Positions 36,370-48,291 are shown, counted from the first letter of the stretch. The stretch: 64,000 nucleotides of DNA from Paenibacillus sp. FSL R7-0273 (GCF_000758625.1 NZ_CP009283.1:5904001-5968000), one strand, 5' to 3'. Notes: a model not told the origin generated them from the letters alone. Made by a program: numbers and translations.

Positions 36370-37197
36370 ATGGATTTAGGATTATTATTAGAGTACGGCT
36401 GGGTATTGCTCGTTCTGGTCGCACTGGAGGGGTTACTGGCTGCTGACAACGCACTTGTATTGGCCATTATGGTCAAACACCTTCCTGATGAGGAACGTAA
36501 AAAAGCACTGTTCTACGGTTTGGCAGGAGCCTTCGTGTTCCGGTTCGGTTCACTTTTTGTCATCTCGTATCTGGTCGATATCTGGCAGGTACAAGCTATT
36601 GGGGCAATCTACCTGTTGTTCATTGCGGGGAATCATATCTTCCGAAAGCTTCTTATCAAAAAGCCGGTTACAGATGAAGCAGTGGAAAGCGGCAGCCCGA
36701 AGGCAGTCGACAAAAAGAAAGCCGGCTTCTGGTTTACAGTACTCAAGGTTGAAATCGCAGATATTGCGTTCGCAGTTGACTCCATCCTGGCTGCAGTAGC
36801 ACTTGCTGTAGCTCTTCCGCCAAGCGGCATCGGCCACATCGGCGGCCTCGACGGCGGTCAGTTCCTCGTTATTTTCGCCGGCGGATTCATCGGCCTGATC
36901 ATCATGCGTTTTGCGGCATCCTTCTTCGTTAAGCTGCTGCATACCCGTCCGGGTCTGGAAATTGCCGCCTTCTTCATCGTAGGCTGGGTAGGGGTTAAGC
37001 TTTCTGTAATTACACTGGCACACCCTTCCCTGGGTGTTCTGTCTGAAGACTTCGCCCACAGCACCTGGTGGAAAACAACCTTCTACGTTGTCCTCATTAT
37101 CATTGCCGCTACCGGCTGGTTCCTGAGCAGCAAGGTTGAAGAAGTCAAAACCGACGAGAATCCGATCAAGGAAGTCGACAAACAGCTGGGCAAATAA
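36370..37197 (+). CDS. TerC-family membrane protein (Mn2+-linked, YkoY/MeeY-like)
   Basis: Integral membrane protein of 275 residues with about seven to nine helices. The start is ATG at 36370 (MDLGLLLEYGWVLLVLVALEGLLAADNALVL) with GAGGGGG about 10 bases upstream; earlier in-frame ATGs fall in or just beyond the terminator. The conserved acidic motifs EGLLAADNALV and VEIADIAFAVDSILAA are the family's metal-site Asp/Glu pairs. TerC proteins such as YkoY in Bacillus have been linked to Mn2+ efflux and metalation of secreted enzymes, which fits control by the Mn2+ riboswitch. Monocistronic. Confidence 0.93.
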   Translation: MDLGLLLEYGWVLLVLVALEGLLAADNALVLAIMVKHLPDEERKKALFYGLAGAFVFRFGSLFVISYLVDIWQVQAIGAIYLLFIAGNHIFRKLLIKKPVTDEAVESGSPKAVDKKKAGFWFTVLKVEIADIAFAVDSILAAVALAVALPPSGIGHIGGLDGGQFLVIFAGGFIGLIIMRFAASFFVKLLHTRPGLEIAAFFIVGWVGVKLSVITLAHPSLGVLSEDFAHSTWWKTTFYVVLIIIAATGWFLSSKVEEVKTDENPIKEVDKQLGK

Positions 37198-37233
37198 TAG
37201 AAGTAACCGAATACCTGCTTTAGGCTAATAGAC

Positions 37234-37284
37234 AATAACCCGGAAGCTGCACCTTTAACGGTACGGCCTTCCGGGTTATTTGCA
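37234..37284 (+). terminator. Hairpin after terC
   Basis: AATAACCCGGAAG (37234-37246) pairs perfectly with CTTCCGGGTTATT (37268-37280). The T-tail is poor (TTATTTGCAT), so termination efficiency is uncertain. Confidence 0.65.
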
Positions 37285-37431
37285 TATGCCTATACCACCT
37301 GACTTTTTTACACAAATTCGAACGTTGCACTATTTACTGCTGCTCCTGTAAAAATATAAGCTGGTTTATGAGCAGGAACGGAGGCCCAGCCTGACTGGCA
37401 GCCCCGTAATTCAAGAGGCAGGAGATTAGAT

Positions 37432-40029
37432 ATGACTACGAATAATACCGTTTCACTTACCCGGGAATTTTCCCTACTGCACGATTTCCGGTTGGACCAG
37501 GTTTCAGTGACCGATCCCTATCTGGTGAACGCTTTCTCCAAAGAAGTGCTGTATCTCAAAAGCTATGACCTTGACCGGCTGGTTGCCGGCTTCCGTGAAA
37601 ACCGCGGACTGCCGCCCAAAGGTGAAAAATACTCCGGCTGGGAAAGCACCGAAATCCGCGGCCACACGCTGGGCCATTATCTGAGCGCCCTGTCACAGGC
37701 TTACGGGACTACACGCAGCAGCCACCTGCTTCAGCGTCTGGAGTATCTGATCGGCGAGCTTGCTGCATGCCAGTTTGAGAGCGGTTACCTGTCAGCATTT
37801 CCGGAGCAGCTATTCGATAATGTCGAGAACAGGCAGCCGGCCTGGGTGCCCTGGTATACGATGCACAAAATCATTGCCGGACTGACAGCGGCCTACCGGG
37901 CTACCGGCAGCTATGCAGCTTACAAACTGGTTACCCGGCTTGGAGGCTGGGTGGCTCAGCGCAGCACAGGCTGGTCAGCAGAAATTCAGGAGCGTGTATT
38001 GTCTGTCGAGTACGGCGGGATGAATGACTGTCTCTATGAGCTGTACACAATCTCCAGGGATGAACGCCATTTGCAGGCGGCCCATAGGTTTGATGAGCTA
38101 AGCCTGTTCACTCCGGTGCAGGAAGGCCGGGATATCCTGAAGGGCAAGCATGCCAATACCACGATCCCGAAATTCCTCGGGGCGCTGAACCGGTACCGGG
38201 TGCTGGGTGAAAGCGAGCGGTTCTATCTGGAGGCGGCGCAGCAGTTCTGGGATATGGTGGTTCACCATCACAGCTACGTTACAGGCGGTAACAGCGAATG
38301 GGAGCATTTTGGCGAACCGGATCTTCTGGATGCGGAACGCTCGAACTTCACAGCCGAGACATGCAATACCTACAATATGCTGAAGCTGAGCCGGGAGCTG
38401 TTCAAGATCACCGGTGAAGTGAAATATATGGATTTCTATGAAAATACGTTTATCAACGCGATCCTGTCGTCGCAGAATCCGCATACCGGGATGACGATGT
38501 ACTTTCAGCCGATGGCCACCGGCTACTTTAAGGTGTACAGCTCGGCGTTCGACCATTTCTGGTGCTGCACCGGAACAGGCATGGAGAGCTTCTCCAAGCT
38601 GAATGACAGCCTGTATTTCCACGGCGGCGGCAGCATCTATGTGAACCAGTATATGAGCTCAAGCTTACTTGCAGAGGAATTCGGAATTGAACTTATCCAG
38701 ACGGCCAATCTCCCTTATGAGGACACTGCCGAATTTAGAATCCGCACGTTAAAAGAGGACAGCTCATCCTTCGCCCTGCATCTGCGCCTGCCGGACTGGC
38801 TTGCAGGAGAGGCTGAGCTGACGCTTAACGGCCAGAAGCAGACCCTTAAGCTGTCCGGCCGCTATGCGGTAGTGGAGCGCAGCTGGTCGGATGGCGACAC
38901 GCTGAGCCTCCGGCTGCCGATGAAGCCAGCTTACTGCACGCTGCCGGATGCCCCGAATGTCGCTGCTTTCCGGTATGGTCCGGTGGTTCTGAGCGCAGCC
39001 CTCGGTACAGAGGATCTCGCCCAGTCCGCAACCGGTGTGGCTGTAAGCGTACCGACCCGCAACATGCTGGTCAAGGATTTCATCATCCCCAAAGGGCAGA
39101 GTCCAGAGAGCTGGCTGAAGGATTTTGACCGGCACTTTGTCCAAACGGAGGGTGAGCTGGCCTTTGTGCTCCGGGGAACGGACGAAGACGGACGGCTGGT
39201 GTTCACTCCCCACTATAAACAGCATGAAGAGCGCTACGGGATCTACTGGAAGCTTGTAGAAGCCGATTCTGCGGAGCTGCAGGAGCATATTCTGCAGGGC
39301 AAGCAGCGCCGGCGTGTGCAGGAAGCGACAATTGACAGCCTGCCGGTCGGTAATGACCAGTATGAGCTCGAGCATCAGATCAAGGGCGAGAACACCACTG
39401 TTGCCACCTGGGACGGATATAATATCAGACAGTCAGAGAATAACGGCTGGTTCAGCTATCAGCTTAAGGTTCTGCCGCAGCGGGACAACTATCTGTCTGT
39501 CACTTACTTCTCCGGCAACAATGGCAGGGTGATTGATATTTATGCAGACGGGAACCTGCTGGCGAGCGATACGCTGATGAACGGGAATCCCCGTTCCTTC
39601 TATACCAAGAGCTATCTGATTCCTGCGGCCGCTGTCCTGGACCGTACAGAGCTTGAGGTGAAGTTCGTCATTCCCGGCGCGGTGAACGGAATTTTTGATC
39701 TGCTGCGGATGATGAACGGCTTCGATCAGACGGCAGCGCTGGACAGCCTGGGCTTTGATACAGGAACACTGGATCAGCCGTTTGCAGCCGGTAACAGCAG
39801 CTATACACTAATCGTTCCTGAAGGAACGCAGGCTGTAACGCTCAGCGCCGGACTCTCCCATCACAACGCCCTGCTATACTGCGGCGGCATTCTGATTGAT
39901 GACACACAGCCAAGGAGCATCTCCCTGCAGGAGGAGCACACCCTGCTGACGCTTACGGTTAAGGCTGAGGATCATGTCACCTCGAAGGCTTACAGCATCA
40001 CTATTATCAAGAGCCCCGAACTGCGGTAA
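37432..40029 (+). CDS. GH127-type beta-L-arabinofuranosidase (DUF1680)
   Basis: Cytoplasmic glycoside hydrolase of 865 residues, no signal peptide. The DUF1680/GH127 core shows GHTLGHYLSALS, KGKHANTTIPKFLGALNRY, TGGNSEWEHF, the zinc-site pair AETCNTYNMLKLSRELF, and FWCCTGTGMESFSK, whose double Cys holds the catalytic Cys and a zinc ligand in characterised GH127 enzymes. After about residue 640 come a beta-sandwich carbohydrate-binding-like domain (GYNIRQSENNGWFSYQLKV) and a C-terminal cadherin/BIg-like domain ending in TLTVKAEDHVTSKAYSITI. AGGAGATT lies before the ATG. Release of arabinose from hydroxyproline-linked arabino-oligosaccharides is the family's best known activity; the substrate here is inferred only. 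Confidence 0.9.
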   Translation: MTTNNTVSLTREFSLLHDFRLDQVSVTDPYLVNAFSKEVLYLKSYDLDRLVAGFRENRGLPPKGEKYSGWESTEIRGHTLGHYLSALSQAYGTTRSSHLLQRLEYLIGELAACQFESGYLSAFPEQLFDNVENRQPAWVPWYTMHKIIAGLTAAYRATGSYAAYKLVTRLGGWVAQRSTGWSAEIQERVLSVEYGGMNDCLYELYTISRDERHLQAAHRFDELSLFTPVQEGRDILKGKHANTTIPKFLGALNRYRVLGESERFYLEAAQQFWDMVVHHHSYVTGGNSEWEHFGEPDLLDAERSNFTAETCNTYNMLKLSRELFKITGEVKYMDFYENTFINAILSSQNPHTGMTMYFQPMATGYFKVYSSAFDHFWCCTGTGMESFSKLNDSLYFHGGGSIYVNQYMSSSLLAEEFGIELIQTANLPYEDTAEFRIRTLKEDSSSFALHLRLPDWLAGEAELTLNGQKQTLKLSGRYAVVERSWSDGDTLSLRLPMKPAYCTLPDAPNVAAFRYGPVVLSAALGTEDLAQSATGVAVSVPTRNMLVKDFIIPKGQSPESWLKDFDRHFVQTEGELAFVLRGTDEDGRLVFTPHYKQHEERYGIYWKLVEADSAELQEHILQGKQRRRVQEATIDSLPVGNDQYELEHQIKGENTTVATWDGYNIRQSENNGWFSYQLKVLPQRDNYLSVTYFSGNNGRVIDIYADGNLLASDTLMNGNPRSFYTKSYLIPAAAVLDRTELEVKFVIPGAVNGIFDLLRMMNGFDQTAALDSLGFDTGTLDQPFAAGNSSYTLIVPEGTQAVTLSAGLSHHNALLYCGGILIDDTQPRSISLQEEHTLLTLTVKAEDHVTSKAYSITIIKSPELR

Positions 40030-40060
40030 GGGCGGGAACTCCCGAAGACACCTTATATAC

Positions 40061-40112
40061 AAAAAAGACCGTTCTGTACGCGCTGCTTATCTCGCGCCCG
40101 GAACGGTCTTTG
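40061..40112. terminator. Bidirectional terminator between convergent genes
   Basis: AAAGACCGTTC (40064-40074) pairs with GAACGGTCTTT (40101-40111), with an inner CGCG/CGCG. A-runs on one side and T-runs on the other serve both GH127 (+) and the YcdB/SLH gene (-). Confidence 0.8.
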
Positions 40113-40135
40113 GTATCCCGCATTTCTTGTACTTC

Positions 40136-42505
40136 TTACATATACTGCTGGCCGCCGATGGCCGTATCTGTCTTGCCCTGCAGCTCCACCAGCTTCATAA
40201 TAACGGCAGCCGCCTGGGCTTTGGTGACCTGCTGCTGCGGGTTAAATTTACCATTCTCACCCTGCAGCAGACCCAGCCGCACAACAAGGGCAACAGCGCC
40301 TTTATTCGTGATTGCCGCATTGTCACTGAAGCCGTTTACTGTTGTATCATCGCTCAGGAATGCGGAGAGCTTGTTGTATTTCAGGAAAGAAGCCAGCAGC
40401 ACCGCAAGCTGCTCACGGGTAAGACTGTCTTCCGGCTTCACTACACTATCCCTGTCGAGCCAGCTGCGGCTGACCGCATAGTTCACCGCACCAAAATATG
40501 TGCTATCCGGACTTACGCCGGCAACGGCCTTGTTCTCTGCACTCGCGGTATATTGCGTGTAGTACGGTGTTGAAGCTTTGGCAATATAGTCAAGCCATTC
40601 CCCAATGGTAATGACCTGATCCGGACTCACTTTGCCTTCTGCGTCCGGTGTGAGGATACCGTATTTCAGCAGCTCAGTCAGCTGTTTCTCTGCGGCATGT
40701 CCTTTGATATCAACCGCACTGGCAGCCGATGCGCTCCGTCCAAGGTTATATTCATACATGGCGAACCACTTGCCTGTCTGTGCATTCAGCGCATCATATG
40801 GTTTGGACGTATCAATCAACGCTGGAGAATAAGCCAGTCTGACTTTAAGATCGGTGTATCCGCCCGTGCTGAGGTATCCTCCGCTTGTGCTGTACTGCAG
40901 CTTCAGCGTATACAGTCCCAGGTATTTCTGCAGCGCCTCTGCTTTGGTAACTGCCGGTGCCGGCTGCTTGGTAATTTTGCTGAAGACCGCATAATTATAA
41001 TTGGAATAGGACTGCAGCTTGCCGTAGAGATCAAGTACGACTGTAATCGCGCTTTCACTTACAGGGATATTGTCAAAATAGCGCTGGAATTCAAACCGGT
41101 ACCCCTTATCATTCGGCAGCACGCTCCAGGTCCCCCCGTGCTCAGCCAGCTTCAGGCTGCTGCCGGCCTGATCGTACAGGCGGGTAATCAGCGACAGGGC
41201 CTGCTGCTTGGCTTCAGCCTGGCTCAGCTTTTTGCTTCCGGCTGGAGCCGCTTCAGCCTGCTCCTGCTTGCTGTCTAACGGGAAGGAATACTGCTCAACC
41301 TGGAACTGGAGAACCTCCCCGGTCGTTGCGTTTACTTCTGCGTAAGTGCGTCCCGGCATTCCGGTATAGTTGACTTCAGAGGTATCACTCCACACCAGCG
41401 ACCATACCTTCTGCTTGCCGCTCTGGTAATTGGAGCCGAGTGTCTGCCCGGTCAGCTTGCGGTTCGCCGGAATGGCTGCCACCTTCTTCACCTGCTTGAC
41501 CGCTTCATCGACGGTAAGCTCTTTGCCGCCGGCTATCGGCTGGAAAACCTCCTTGCCGGCTGGTATAGCTTCATATACGACCGGAGCTGCGTTTGCTTCA
41601 CTGCCTTCATAGTCAACCCGTTTGCCGGTTTGGGCATCAATCGGGTACAGTGCTTCATTCTGCGGTCTCCAGCCGAGCACCCAGCTGTCTACCTCGCCTT
41701 TTTTGTAAACAGGGATGTAATAGAGCGCGACGTCGAAGCTCTCCTTAAAGGTCTTCTCCGCCTGTTCCTTGGAGACCGCCGGTTTGGCAGACGGATACTT
41801 CAGCCCGGAGGTTGTTTTATTGAACTGCATCACATTTCCGCTGCCGTCTATTGTAACCCGCACCGAATCATTGGTTGACGGAAGCCCGTTAACCAGAAGA
41901 TTAAAATAAAAGGAGTACTGTACCGGTCCGAAAAGGGCCGATTCATTCATCATAATATTCTCATCCAGCTGCAGATCGCCGCTCTTGAGTGTTGGAGCCG
42001 CCTGGGAAATGAAGCTCTTTGCCTTCTCCAGCGCCTCCGCCCGTGTAATCTTAGGCGGGTAGAAGCTGTCCGTCTGATTCAAAAACGGAGAATAAAGATA
42101 TGTAGAGATCAGATCGCCTGTCATGGCATCAACCTCACTGGAGAAGCCGAAGGAGGAGCTGCCGGTCCGGAATTCCCACTGGATATTCCAGATCAGCTGG
42201 TCCGGATTCATCGGATAGGAGTTGCCCGAGCCGAGCTGGGTATGAGAGACGGTGGCATCCTTCAGTGCAGGGAATAAAGCCTTGACCTTCGCCACTGCCT
42301 GCTCCTGGGTAACCTTGGCCTCTGCCGGATCCGGGGTTTCAGCACCTGCCTGGGCTGCGTTTGCCGGAGCTGCTTGTGCGGTAGTATTGGAAGTGGAAGC
42401 TGCTGCTCCTGCCAATCCCCCCGGCAGCATTAAGGCAACAGCCACGGAAGTAATCAGGGCAGCCTTGGCAGTCTGCCAGACAAACGGTTTCCTGTCGTTA
42501 CTCAA
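40136..42505 (-). CDS. Secreted YcdB/YcdC-repeat protein with C-terminal SLH domains
   Basis: Exported cell-surface protein. The start is best placed at TTG 42505 (LSNDRKPFVWQTAKAAL), 9 bases after AGGAGG; a more upstream ATG would sit on the SD itself. The signal peptide (about 1-35) ends at GLAGAAAS. PepSY-like YcdB/YcdC repeats follow (VTQEQAVAKVKALFP ... WNIQWEF ... VDAMTGDLIS, repeated as LSQAEAKQQALSLI ... VTKAEALQKYLGL ... LNAQTGKWFA). Residues from about 615 form SLH modules (LLKYGILTPDAEGKVSPDQVITIGEWLDYI, AVNYAVSRSWLDRDSVVKPEDSLTREQLAVLL, LGLLQGENGKFNPQQQVTKAQAAAVI) that bind pyruvylated wall polymer. 789 residues. Confidence 0.88.
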   Translation of the reverse strand: MSNDRKPFVWQTAKAALITSVAVALMLPGGLAGAAASTSNTTAQAAPANAAQAGAETPDPAEAKVTQEQAVAKVKALFPALKDATVSHTQLGSGNSYPMNPDQLIWNIQWEFRTGSSSFGFSSEVDAMTGDLISTYLYSPFLNQTDSFYPPKITRAEALEKAKSFISQAAPTLKSGDLQLDENIMMNESALFGPVQYSFYFNLLVNGLPSTNDSVRVTIDGSGNVMQFNKTTSGLKYPSAKPAVSKEQAEKTFKESFDVALYYIPVYKKGEVDSWVLGWRPQNEALYPIDAQTGKRVDYEGSEANAAPVVYEAIPAGKEVFQPIAGGKELTVDEAVKQVKKVAAIPANRKLTGQTLGSNYQSGKQKVWSLVWSDTSEVNYTGMPGRTYAEVNATTGEVLQFQVEQYSFPLDSKQEQAEAAPAGSKKLSQAEAKQQALSLITRLYDQAGSSLKLAEHGGTWSVLPNDKGYRFEFQRYFDNIPVSESAITVVLDLYGKLQSYSNYNYAVFSKITKQPAPAVTKAEALQKYLGLYTLKLQYSTSGGYLSTGGYTDLKVRLAYSPALIDTSKPYDALNAQTGKWFAMYEYNLGRSASAASAVDIKGHAAEKQLTELLKYGILTPDAEGKVSPDQVITIGEWLDYIAKASTPYYTQYTASAENKAVAGVSPDSTYFGAVNYAVSRSWLDRDSVVKPEDSLTREQLAVLLASFLKYNKLSAFLSDDTTVNGFSDNAAITNKGAVALVVRLGLLQGENGKFNPQQQVTKAQAAAVIMKLVELQGKTDTAIGGQQYM

Positions 42506-42517
42506 AAATATCATCCT

Positions 42518-42604
42518 CCTCAAAGTTTTGTTAGCCTAAGCATCCTGAGTATTCTTCGTACAAAACTCGCTTCGGAAGCATAAGCTTAAGTTTTGTTAGC
42601 CTAG
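42518..42604 (-). repeat. 65-bp element of the nif-leader family before the YcdB/SLH gene
   Basis: On the transcript strand TATGCTTCCGAAGCGAGTTTTG is shared with the nif leader units (key parts: GCTTCCGAAGC then GAGTTTTG). CTAACAAAACTT occurs at 42588-42599 and again at 42523-42534, a spacing of 65 bases, the same period as in the nif leader. As there, the array ends directly at the RBS. Confidence 0.8.
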
Positions 42605-42615
42605 GCGCGGTTTCT

Positions 42616-42629
42616 AGCAAACGCTTTCT
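42616..42629 (-). promoter_or_regulatory. cre-like site upstream of the YcdB/SLH gene
   Basis: AGAAAGCGTTTGCT on the minus strand matches TGWAARCGYTWNCW at 13 of 14 positions. Carbon catabolite control by CcpA is inferred. Confidence 0.6.
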
Positions 42630-42790
42630 TTCTATTAGAAGAGAAAACGTCACTCTCCTAAATTATAAATACAAATACATAACTTTTCCATATTTTATTT
42701 ATGACAGGAAATTTCAGAAGTAACCATGAGCCGACCCGGTTCCTGTGCATTTGCTAAAAATGAACAGAGTGCGCCCTTCATCCCTTCTAT

Positions 42791-42832
42791 AAAAAAAGGA
42801 GTGTCTCCAGGCTCTGCACCCGAAAACACTCC
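42791..42832 (-). terminator. Terminator of the beta-glucoside PTS operon
   Basis: On the minus strand GGAGTGT pairs with ACACTCC, followed by TTTTTTT, 8 bases after the GH1 stop. Confidence 0.85.
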
Positions 42833-42839
42833 GTAAATA

Positions 42840-45606
<2,767 letters not shown>

Positions 45607-45609
45607 GAC

Positions 45610-45915
45610 TTAAGCCCCCTTCTCCATCAGTTCAATCGCTGTACCCAGCACCTTGTCGCCGTCCATCATGCCATAGTCCATCATATCGATAGTCGTTACC
45701 GGAATATTAGGGTATTCTGCTGCCAGATCGCCTTCGGCGTGGCCCATTTGCGGTCCGAGCATAATAATGTCAAAAGGTGTCTGGTCTGCAATATCACTCT
45801 CAGCCACCGCATCGATTACCACTTCAATTCCTTTAACACGGGCGGACTCCTTCATCCGTTCTACCAGCATGCTTGTTGAGAAACCGCCTGCACAGGCGAG
45901 CAGAATTTTTTTCAT
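45610..45915 (-). CDS. celA: PTS lactose/cellobiose-family IIB
   Basis: Phosphoryl carrier of 101 residues. The phosphorylated Cys is Cys8 in LLACAGGFSTSMLVERM, and IIMLGPQMGH is the typical second block. It lies between IIA (1 base) and IIC (3 bases), so the three PTS parts are one translational unit. Confidence 0.94.
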   Translation of the reverse strand: MKKILLACAGGFSTSMLVERMKESARVKGIEVVIDAVAESDIADQTPFDIIMLGPQMGHAEGDLAAEYPNIPVTTIDMMDYGMMDGDKVLGTAIELMEKGA

Positions 45916-45916
45916 C

Positions 45917-46267
45917 TTAGTTCACCGATCCTTTCAATTGTTGTTCCACTTGTTGTTCAAACGCCTTGCGCTCCTTCACTTCCTCGATCAGTTCAACAGC
46001 CAGCTCTCTGACGGTCAAGGCATTCATCAAATGATCCTGCGCGTGAATCATCAGCAGCGTGATTTCGGTTTTCTCGCCCCGGCCCTCGGCCTGGATCAGC
46101 CCGGTTTGCACTTTGTGTGCTTTGGTCAGGCTTTCTTTGGCGCTTTTGATCAGTGTACCCGCTTCTTCCAGGTTGCCTGCACGTGCGGTGCGGACGGCTT
46201 TCAGGCTGAGGCTGCGGGCTTCCCCGCTGCTGGCGATAATCTGCATAATCGTTTGTTCGTAATCCAT
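45917..46267 (-). CDS. celC: PTS lactose/cellobiose-family IIA
   Basis: Helical phosphocarrier of 116 residues that takes phosphate from HPr. The active-site region is LLMIHAQDHLMNAL with His75 the likely phosphorylated residue and His79 conserved. The N-terminal IIASSGEARSLSLKAVRTARAG is typical. It follows the PRD regulator gene by 22 bases. Confidence 0.94.
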   Translation of the reverse strand: MDYEQTIMQIIASSGEARSLSLKAVRTARAGNLEEAGTLIKSAKESLTKAHKVQTGLIQAEGRGEKTEITLLMIHAQDHLMNALTVRELAVELIEEVKERKAFEQQVEQQLKGSVN

Positions 46268-46289
46268 GGTTTCTCTCCACTCCTGTTAT

Positions 46290-48209
46290 CTATAGTAGGT
46301 TCTCTATCTCGTGTATAAATTGCTCGTAGCTGTTCACGGACAGCAGCCGGCTACGGCTGTCTTCCTTTTCCATCAGGACAAGCAGCAGCTTGCTGATCTC
46401 CTTATGGAGGAATAACTGGCCCGGACCCAGGTTGATCAGAAAAATCAGCTGGACCGGCTTGCCCTCGTAAACCAGCGGTTTCTTAAGTACCGTTACGCTG
46501 ATGCAGTCACGGATCGCGCTCATCCGCATCGGATGGGGGCCGGCTACACCATTTTTGTAAATGGTCGTAAATTTCTGTTCGCGGAACAACACCTGCTCGG
46601 GAAAATCGTCTGCCGCATGATGATGCTCAACCATTTCCCGGCAGCGCAGCTTCAGCAGCTCTGTATAATCGTCGGGGCCATCCAGATGGAAGAGCTCACG
46701 GCGGAACAGCTCCTTGAAATCCATCAGCTTGTAGGACGGCTTCGTCCGGTTGATCTGCAGCGACAGAATCTCCTTGATCCGCTGGATCTCCTGATCGTCA
46801 AGCAGCTGCTTGATATGGATGACCGGCTTTTCCTTGATCTCCGTTGCCAGCGGCACCGTTGACAGGATGAGATCCACCGGCTTGCTGCTGATCTCATCCA
46901 CCTCTGTAATTGAGGCTGTGATGACCGAGGCCTTTGGAAAAACAGACTCCAGCTTCAACCGGATCAGCTGTGCGCTGCCTGCTCCGGTTGAGCAGATAAC
47001 GGCAATCCGCTTGAACTTCTCCAGATTGCGCTGCTGCATCCGCTCCAGATGGGCCGCAAAATGCAGCGCCACATAGCCCGCTTCATCCCGCGACATCCGG
47101 AAGCCGTACTGCTCCTCGATTATCTCCGCGAAGCGGAAGGAAATCACGAACACGTTGGCATACTGGCTGTACACATCCTCCACGAGCGGGTTGCCCAGCT
47201 GCAGATTGTAGTAGAGCCGGTTGAGCAGCGGGAACATATGCAGGAGCAGCGCTTCACGCAGGTCCTTATCCTGATTGAAGCCGGTCAGGAATTCACGGTC
47301 CAGCCGCTCCAGAATACCGCTGATCCCTTCGCGCAGATGCGATTTGGTCTCCTCCGACATCCGCTCCATAATCGTTTTGCCGGAGATGTGCAGCGCCAGA
47401 TAGTCAACCTCATCTGCAGGCAGCGTGATCTGGTAATGGGTCTCGATCCAGCCGGCAATGCTGCCGGCCAGCTCCCGGTAGAGCGGCTCCGGATAGGACT
47501 GCGCGGCTTGTCCGGCGACGATGAAATTATGCTTCGATACGCGGTACAGCAGGATAAACAGATGGGTGACGATGTTATCAAGGAATACATCGGAAATCTT
47601 AAGCTCCCGCTCCTTGAGAATGTACAGCAGATAGGCCTTGAGGCGGGCTATATCAAACTCTCGCTCATAGGCACGAAAGTCCTCCGTATGCTGCAGCGTA
47701 TGCCCCGGCTGGAGAATGAAATAGGAGAAGGCTTTGCGGAAATCCTTCTCGTCGCCTTCAATCCGCATGCCGTAATGGGCACGGCGGGCCAGCTTCAGGC
47801 AGAACGCGGCCAGCCGCTGCTCGACCTCCTTCAGATCGGAGATGATGGTGGACCTGCTGACGCCCATCTCCTCCGCCATATGGTCCATGGACTGATGGCT
47901 GTCGCTCTGCAGGAGATAGAACAGCAGGTACTGCTGGCGCGACTGCTTGTTGTCCAGATCAACCTGGCTGGTGTGCAGCTGGCCTTTATCCAGGTAGGCA
48001 TGAAAGGCCTGGTTATCGCGGGTCTCCAGCAGGTAGCCCTGGCCGCGGATCATGCGGATTCCGAAGCCATGCCGCTCCCCGGTCTTATCCAGGCTGCGCA
48101 GCACATCGCGGACCGTCCGCTCGGACAAACCCAGCTCCGCCGTCAGCTCATTCATCTTCACCGGAACCTTGCGGGTATATAAAATATTAACGATTGTGTA
48201 TTCTCTCAA
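46290..48209 (-). CDS. licR: PRD-containing PTS-dependent transcriptional activator (LicR type)
   Basis: Regulator of the operon it heads. An N-terminal helix-turn-helix (MNELTAELGLSERTVRDVLRSLD) is followed by a second HTH (SMDHMAEEMGVSRSTIISDLKEVE) and two PTS regulation domains, with His in LFILLYRVSKHNF, DYLALHISGKTI (PRD1) and EAGYVALHFAAHLER (PRD2). An EIIB-like domain (IAVICSTGAGSAQLIRLKLESVF, with the Cys) and a C-terminal EIIA-like domain (GVAGPHPMRMSAIRD) complete it. The 639 residues match LicR. The start is TTG with GAGGG 7 bases upstream. Phosphorylation by HPr and the operon's IIB would set its activity, as known for LicR; the inducer is inferred to be a beta-glucoside. Confidence 0.92.
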   Translation of the reverse strand: MREYTIVNILYTRKVPVKMNELTAELGLSERTVRDVLRSLDKTGERHGFGIRMIRGQGYLLETRDNQAFHAYLDKGQLHTSQVDLDNKQSRQQYLLFYLLQSDSHQSMDHMAEEMGVSRSTIISDLKEVEQRLAAFCLKLARRAHYGMRIEGDEKDFRKAFSYFILQPGHTLQHTEDFRAYEREFDIARLKAYLLYILKERELKISDVFLDNIVTHLFILLYRVSKHNFIVAGQAAQSYPEPLYRELAGSIAGWIETHYQITLPADEVDYLALHISGKTIMERMSEETKSHLREGISGILERLDREFLTGFNQDKDLREALLLHMFPLLNRLYYNLQLGNPLVEDVYSQYANVFVISFRFAEIIEEQYGFRMSRDEAGYVALHFAAHLERMQQRNLEKFKRIAVICSTGAGSAQLIRLKLESVFPKASVITASITEVDEISSKPVDLILSTVPLATEIKEKPVIHIKQLLDDQEIQRIKEILSLQINRTKPSYKLMDFKELFRRELFHLDGPDDYTELLKLRCREMVEHHHAADDFPEQVLFREQKFTTIYKNGVAGPHPMRMSAIRDCISVTVLKKPLVYEGKPVQLIFLINLGPGQLFLHKEISKLLLVLMEKEDSRSRLLSVNSYEQFIHEIENLL

Positions 48210-48227
48210 CTTACATCCCTCATTTGT

Positions 48228-48239
48228 GATACTAGTATC
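48228..48239. promoter_or_regulatory. Perfect 12-bp palindrome before licR
   Basis: GATACTAGTATC lies 19 bases upstream of the licR start. It may be an operator or part of the promoter; no clear -35/-10 pair was found. Confidence 0.4.
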
Positions 48240-48277
48240 GGGTCAAGCAACTCAGCTGGTTATGTGTTAATCATACG

Positions 48278-48291
48278 TGGAAGCGTTATCT
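48278..48291. promoter_or_regulatory. cre-like site upstream of licR
   Basis: TGGAAGCGTTATCT matches TGWAARCGYTWNCW at 13 of 14 positions, about 70 bases upstream of the licR start. CcpA control of the PTS operon is inferred. Confidence 0.6.
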
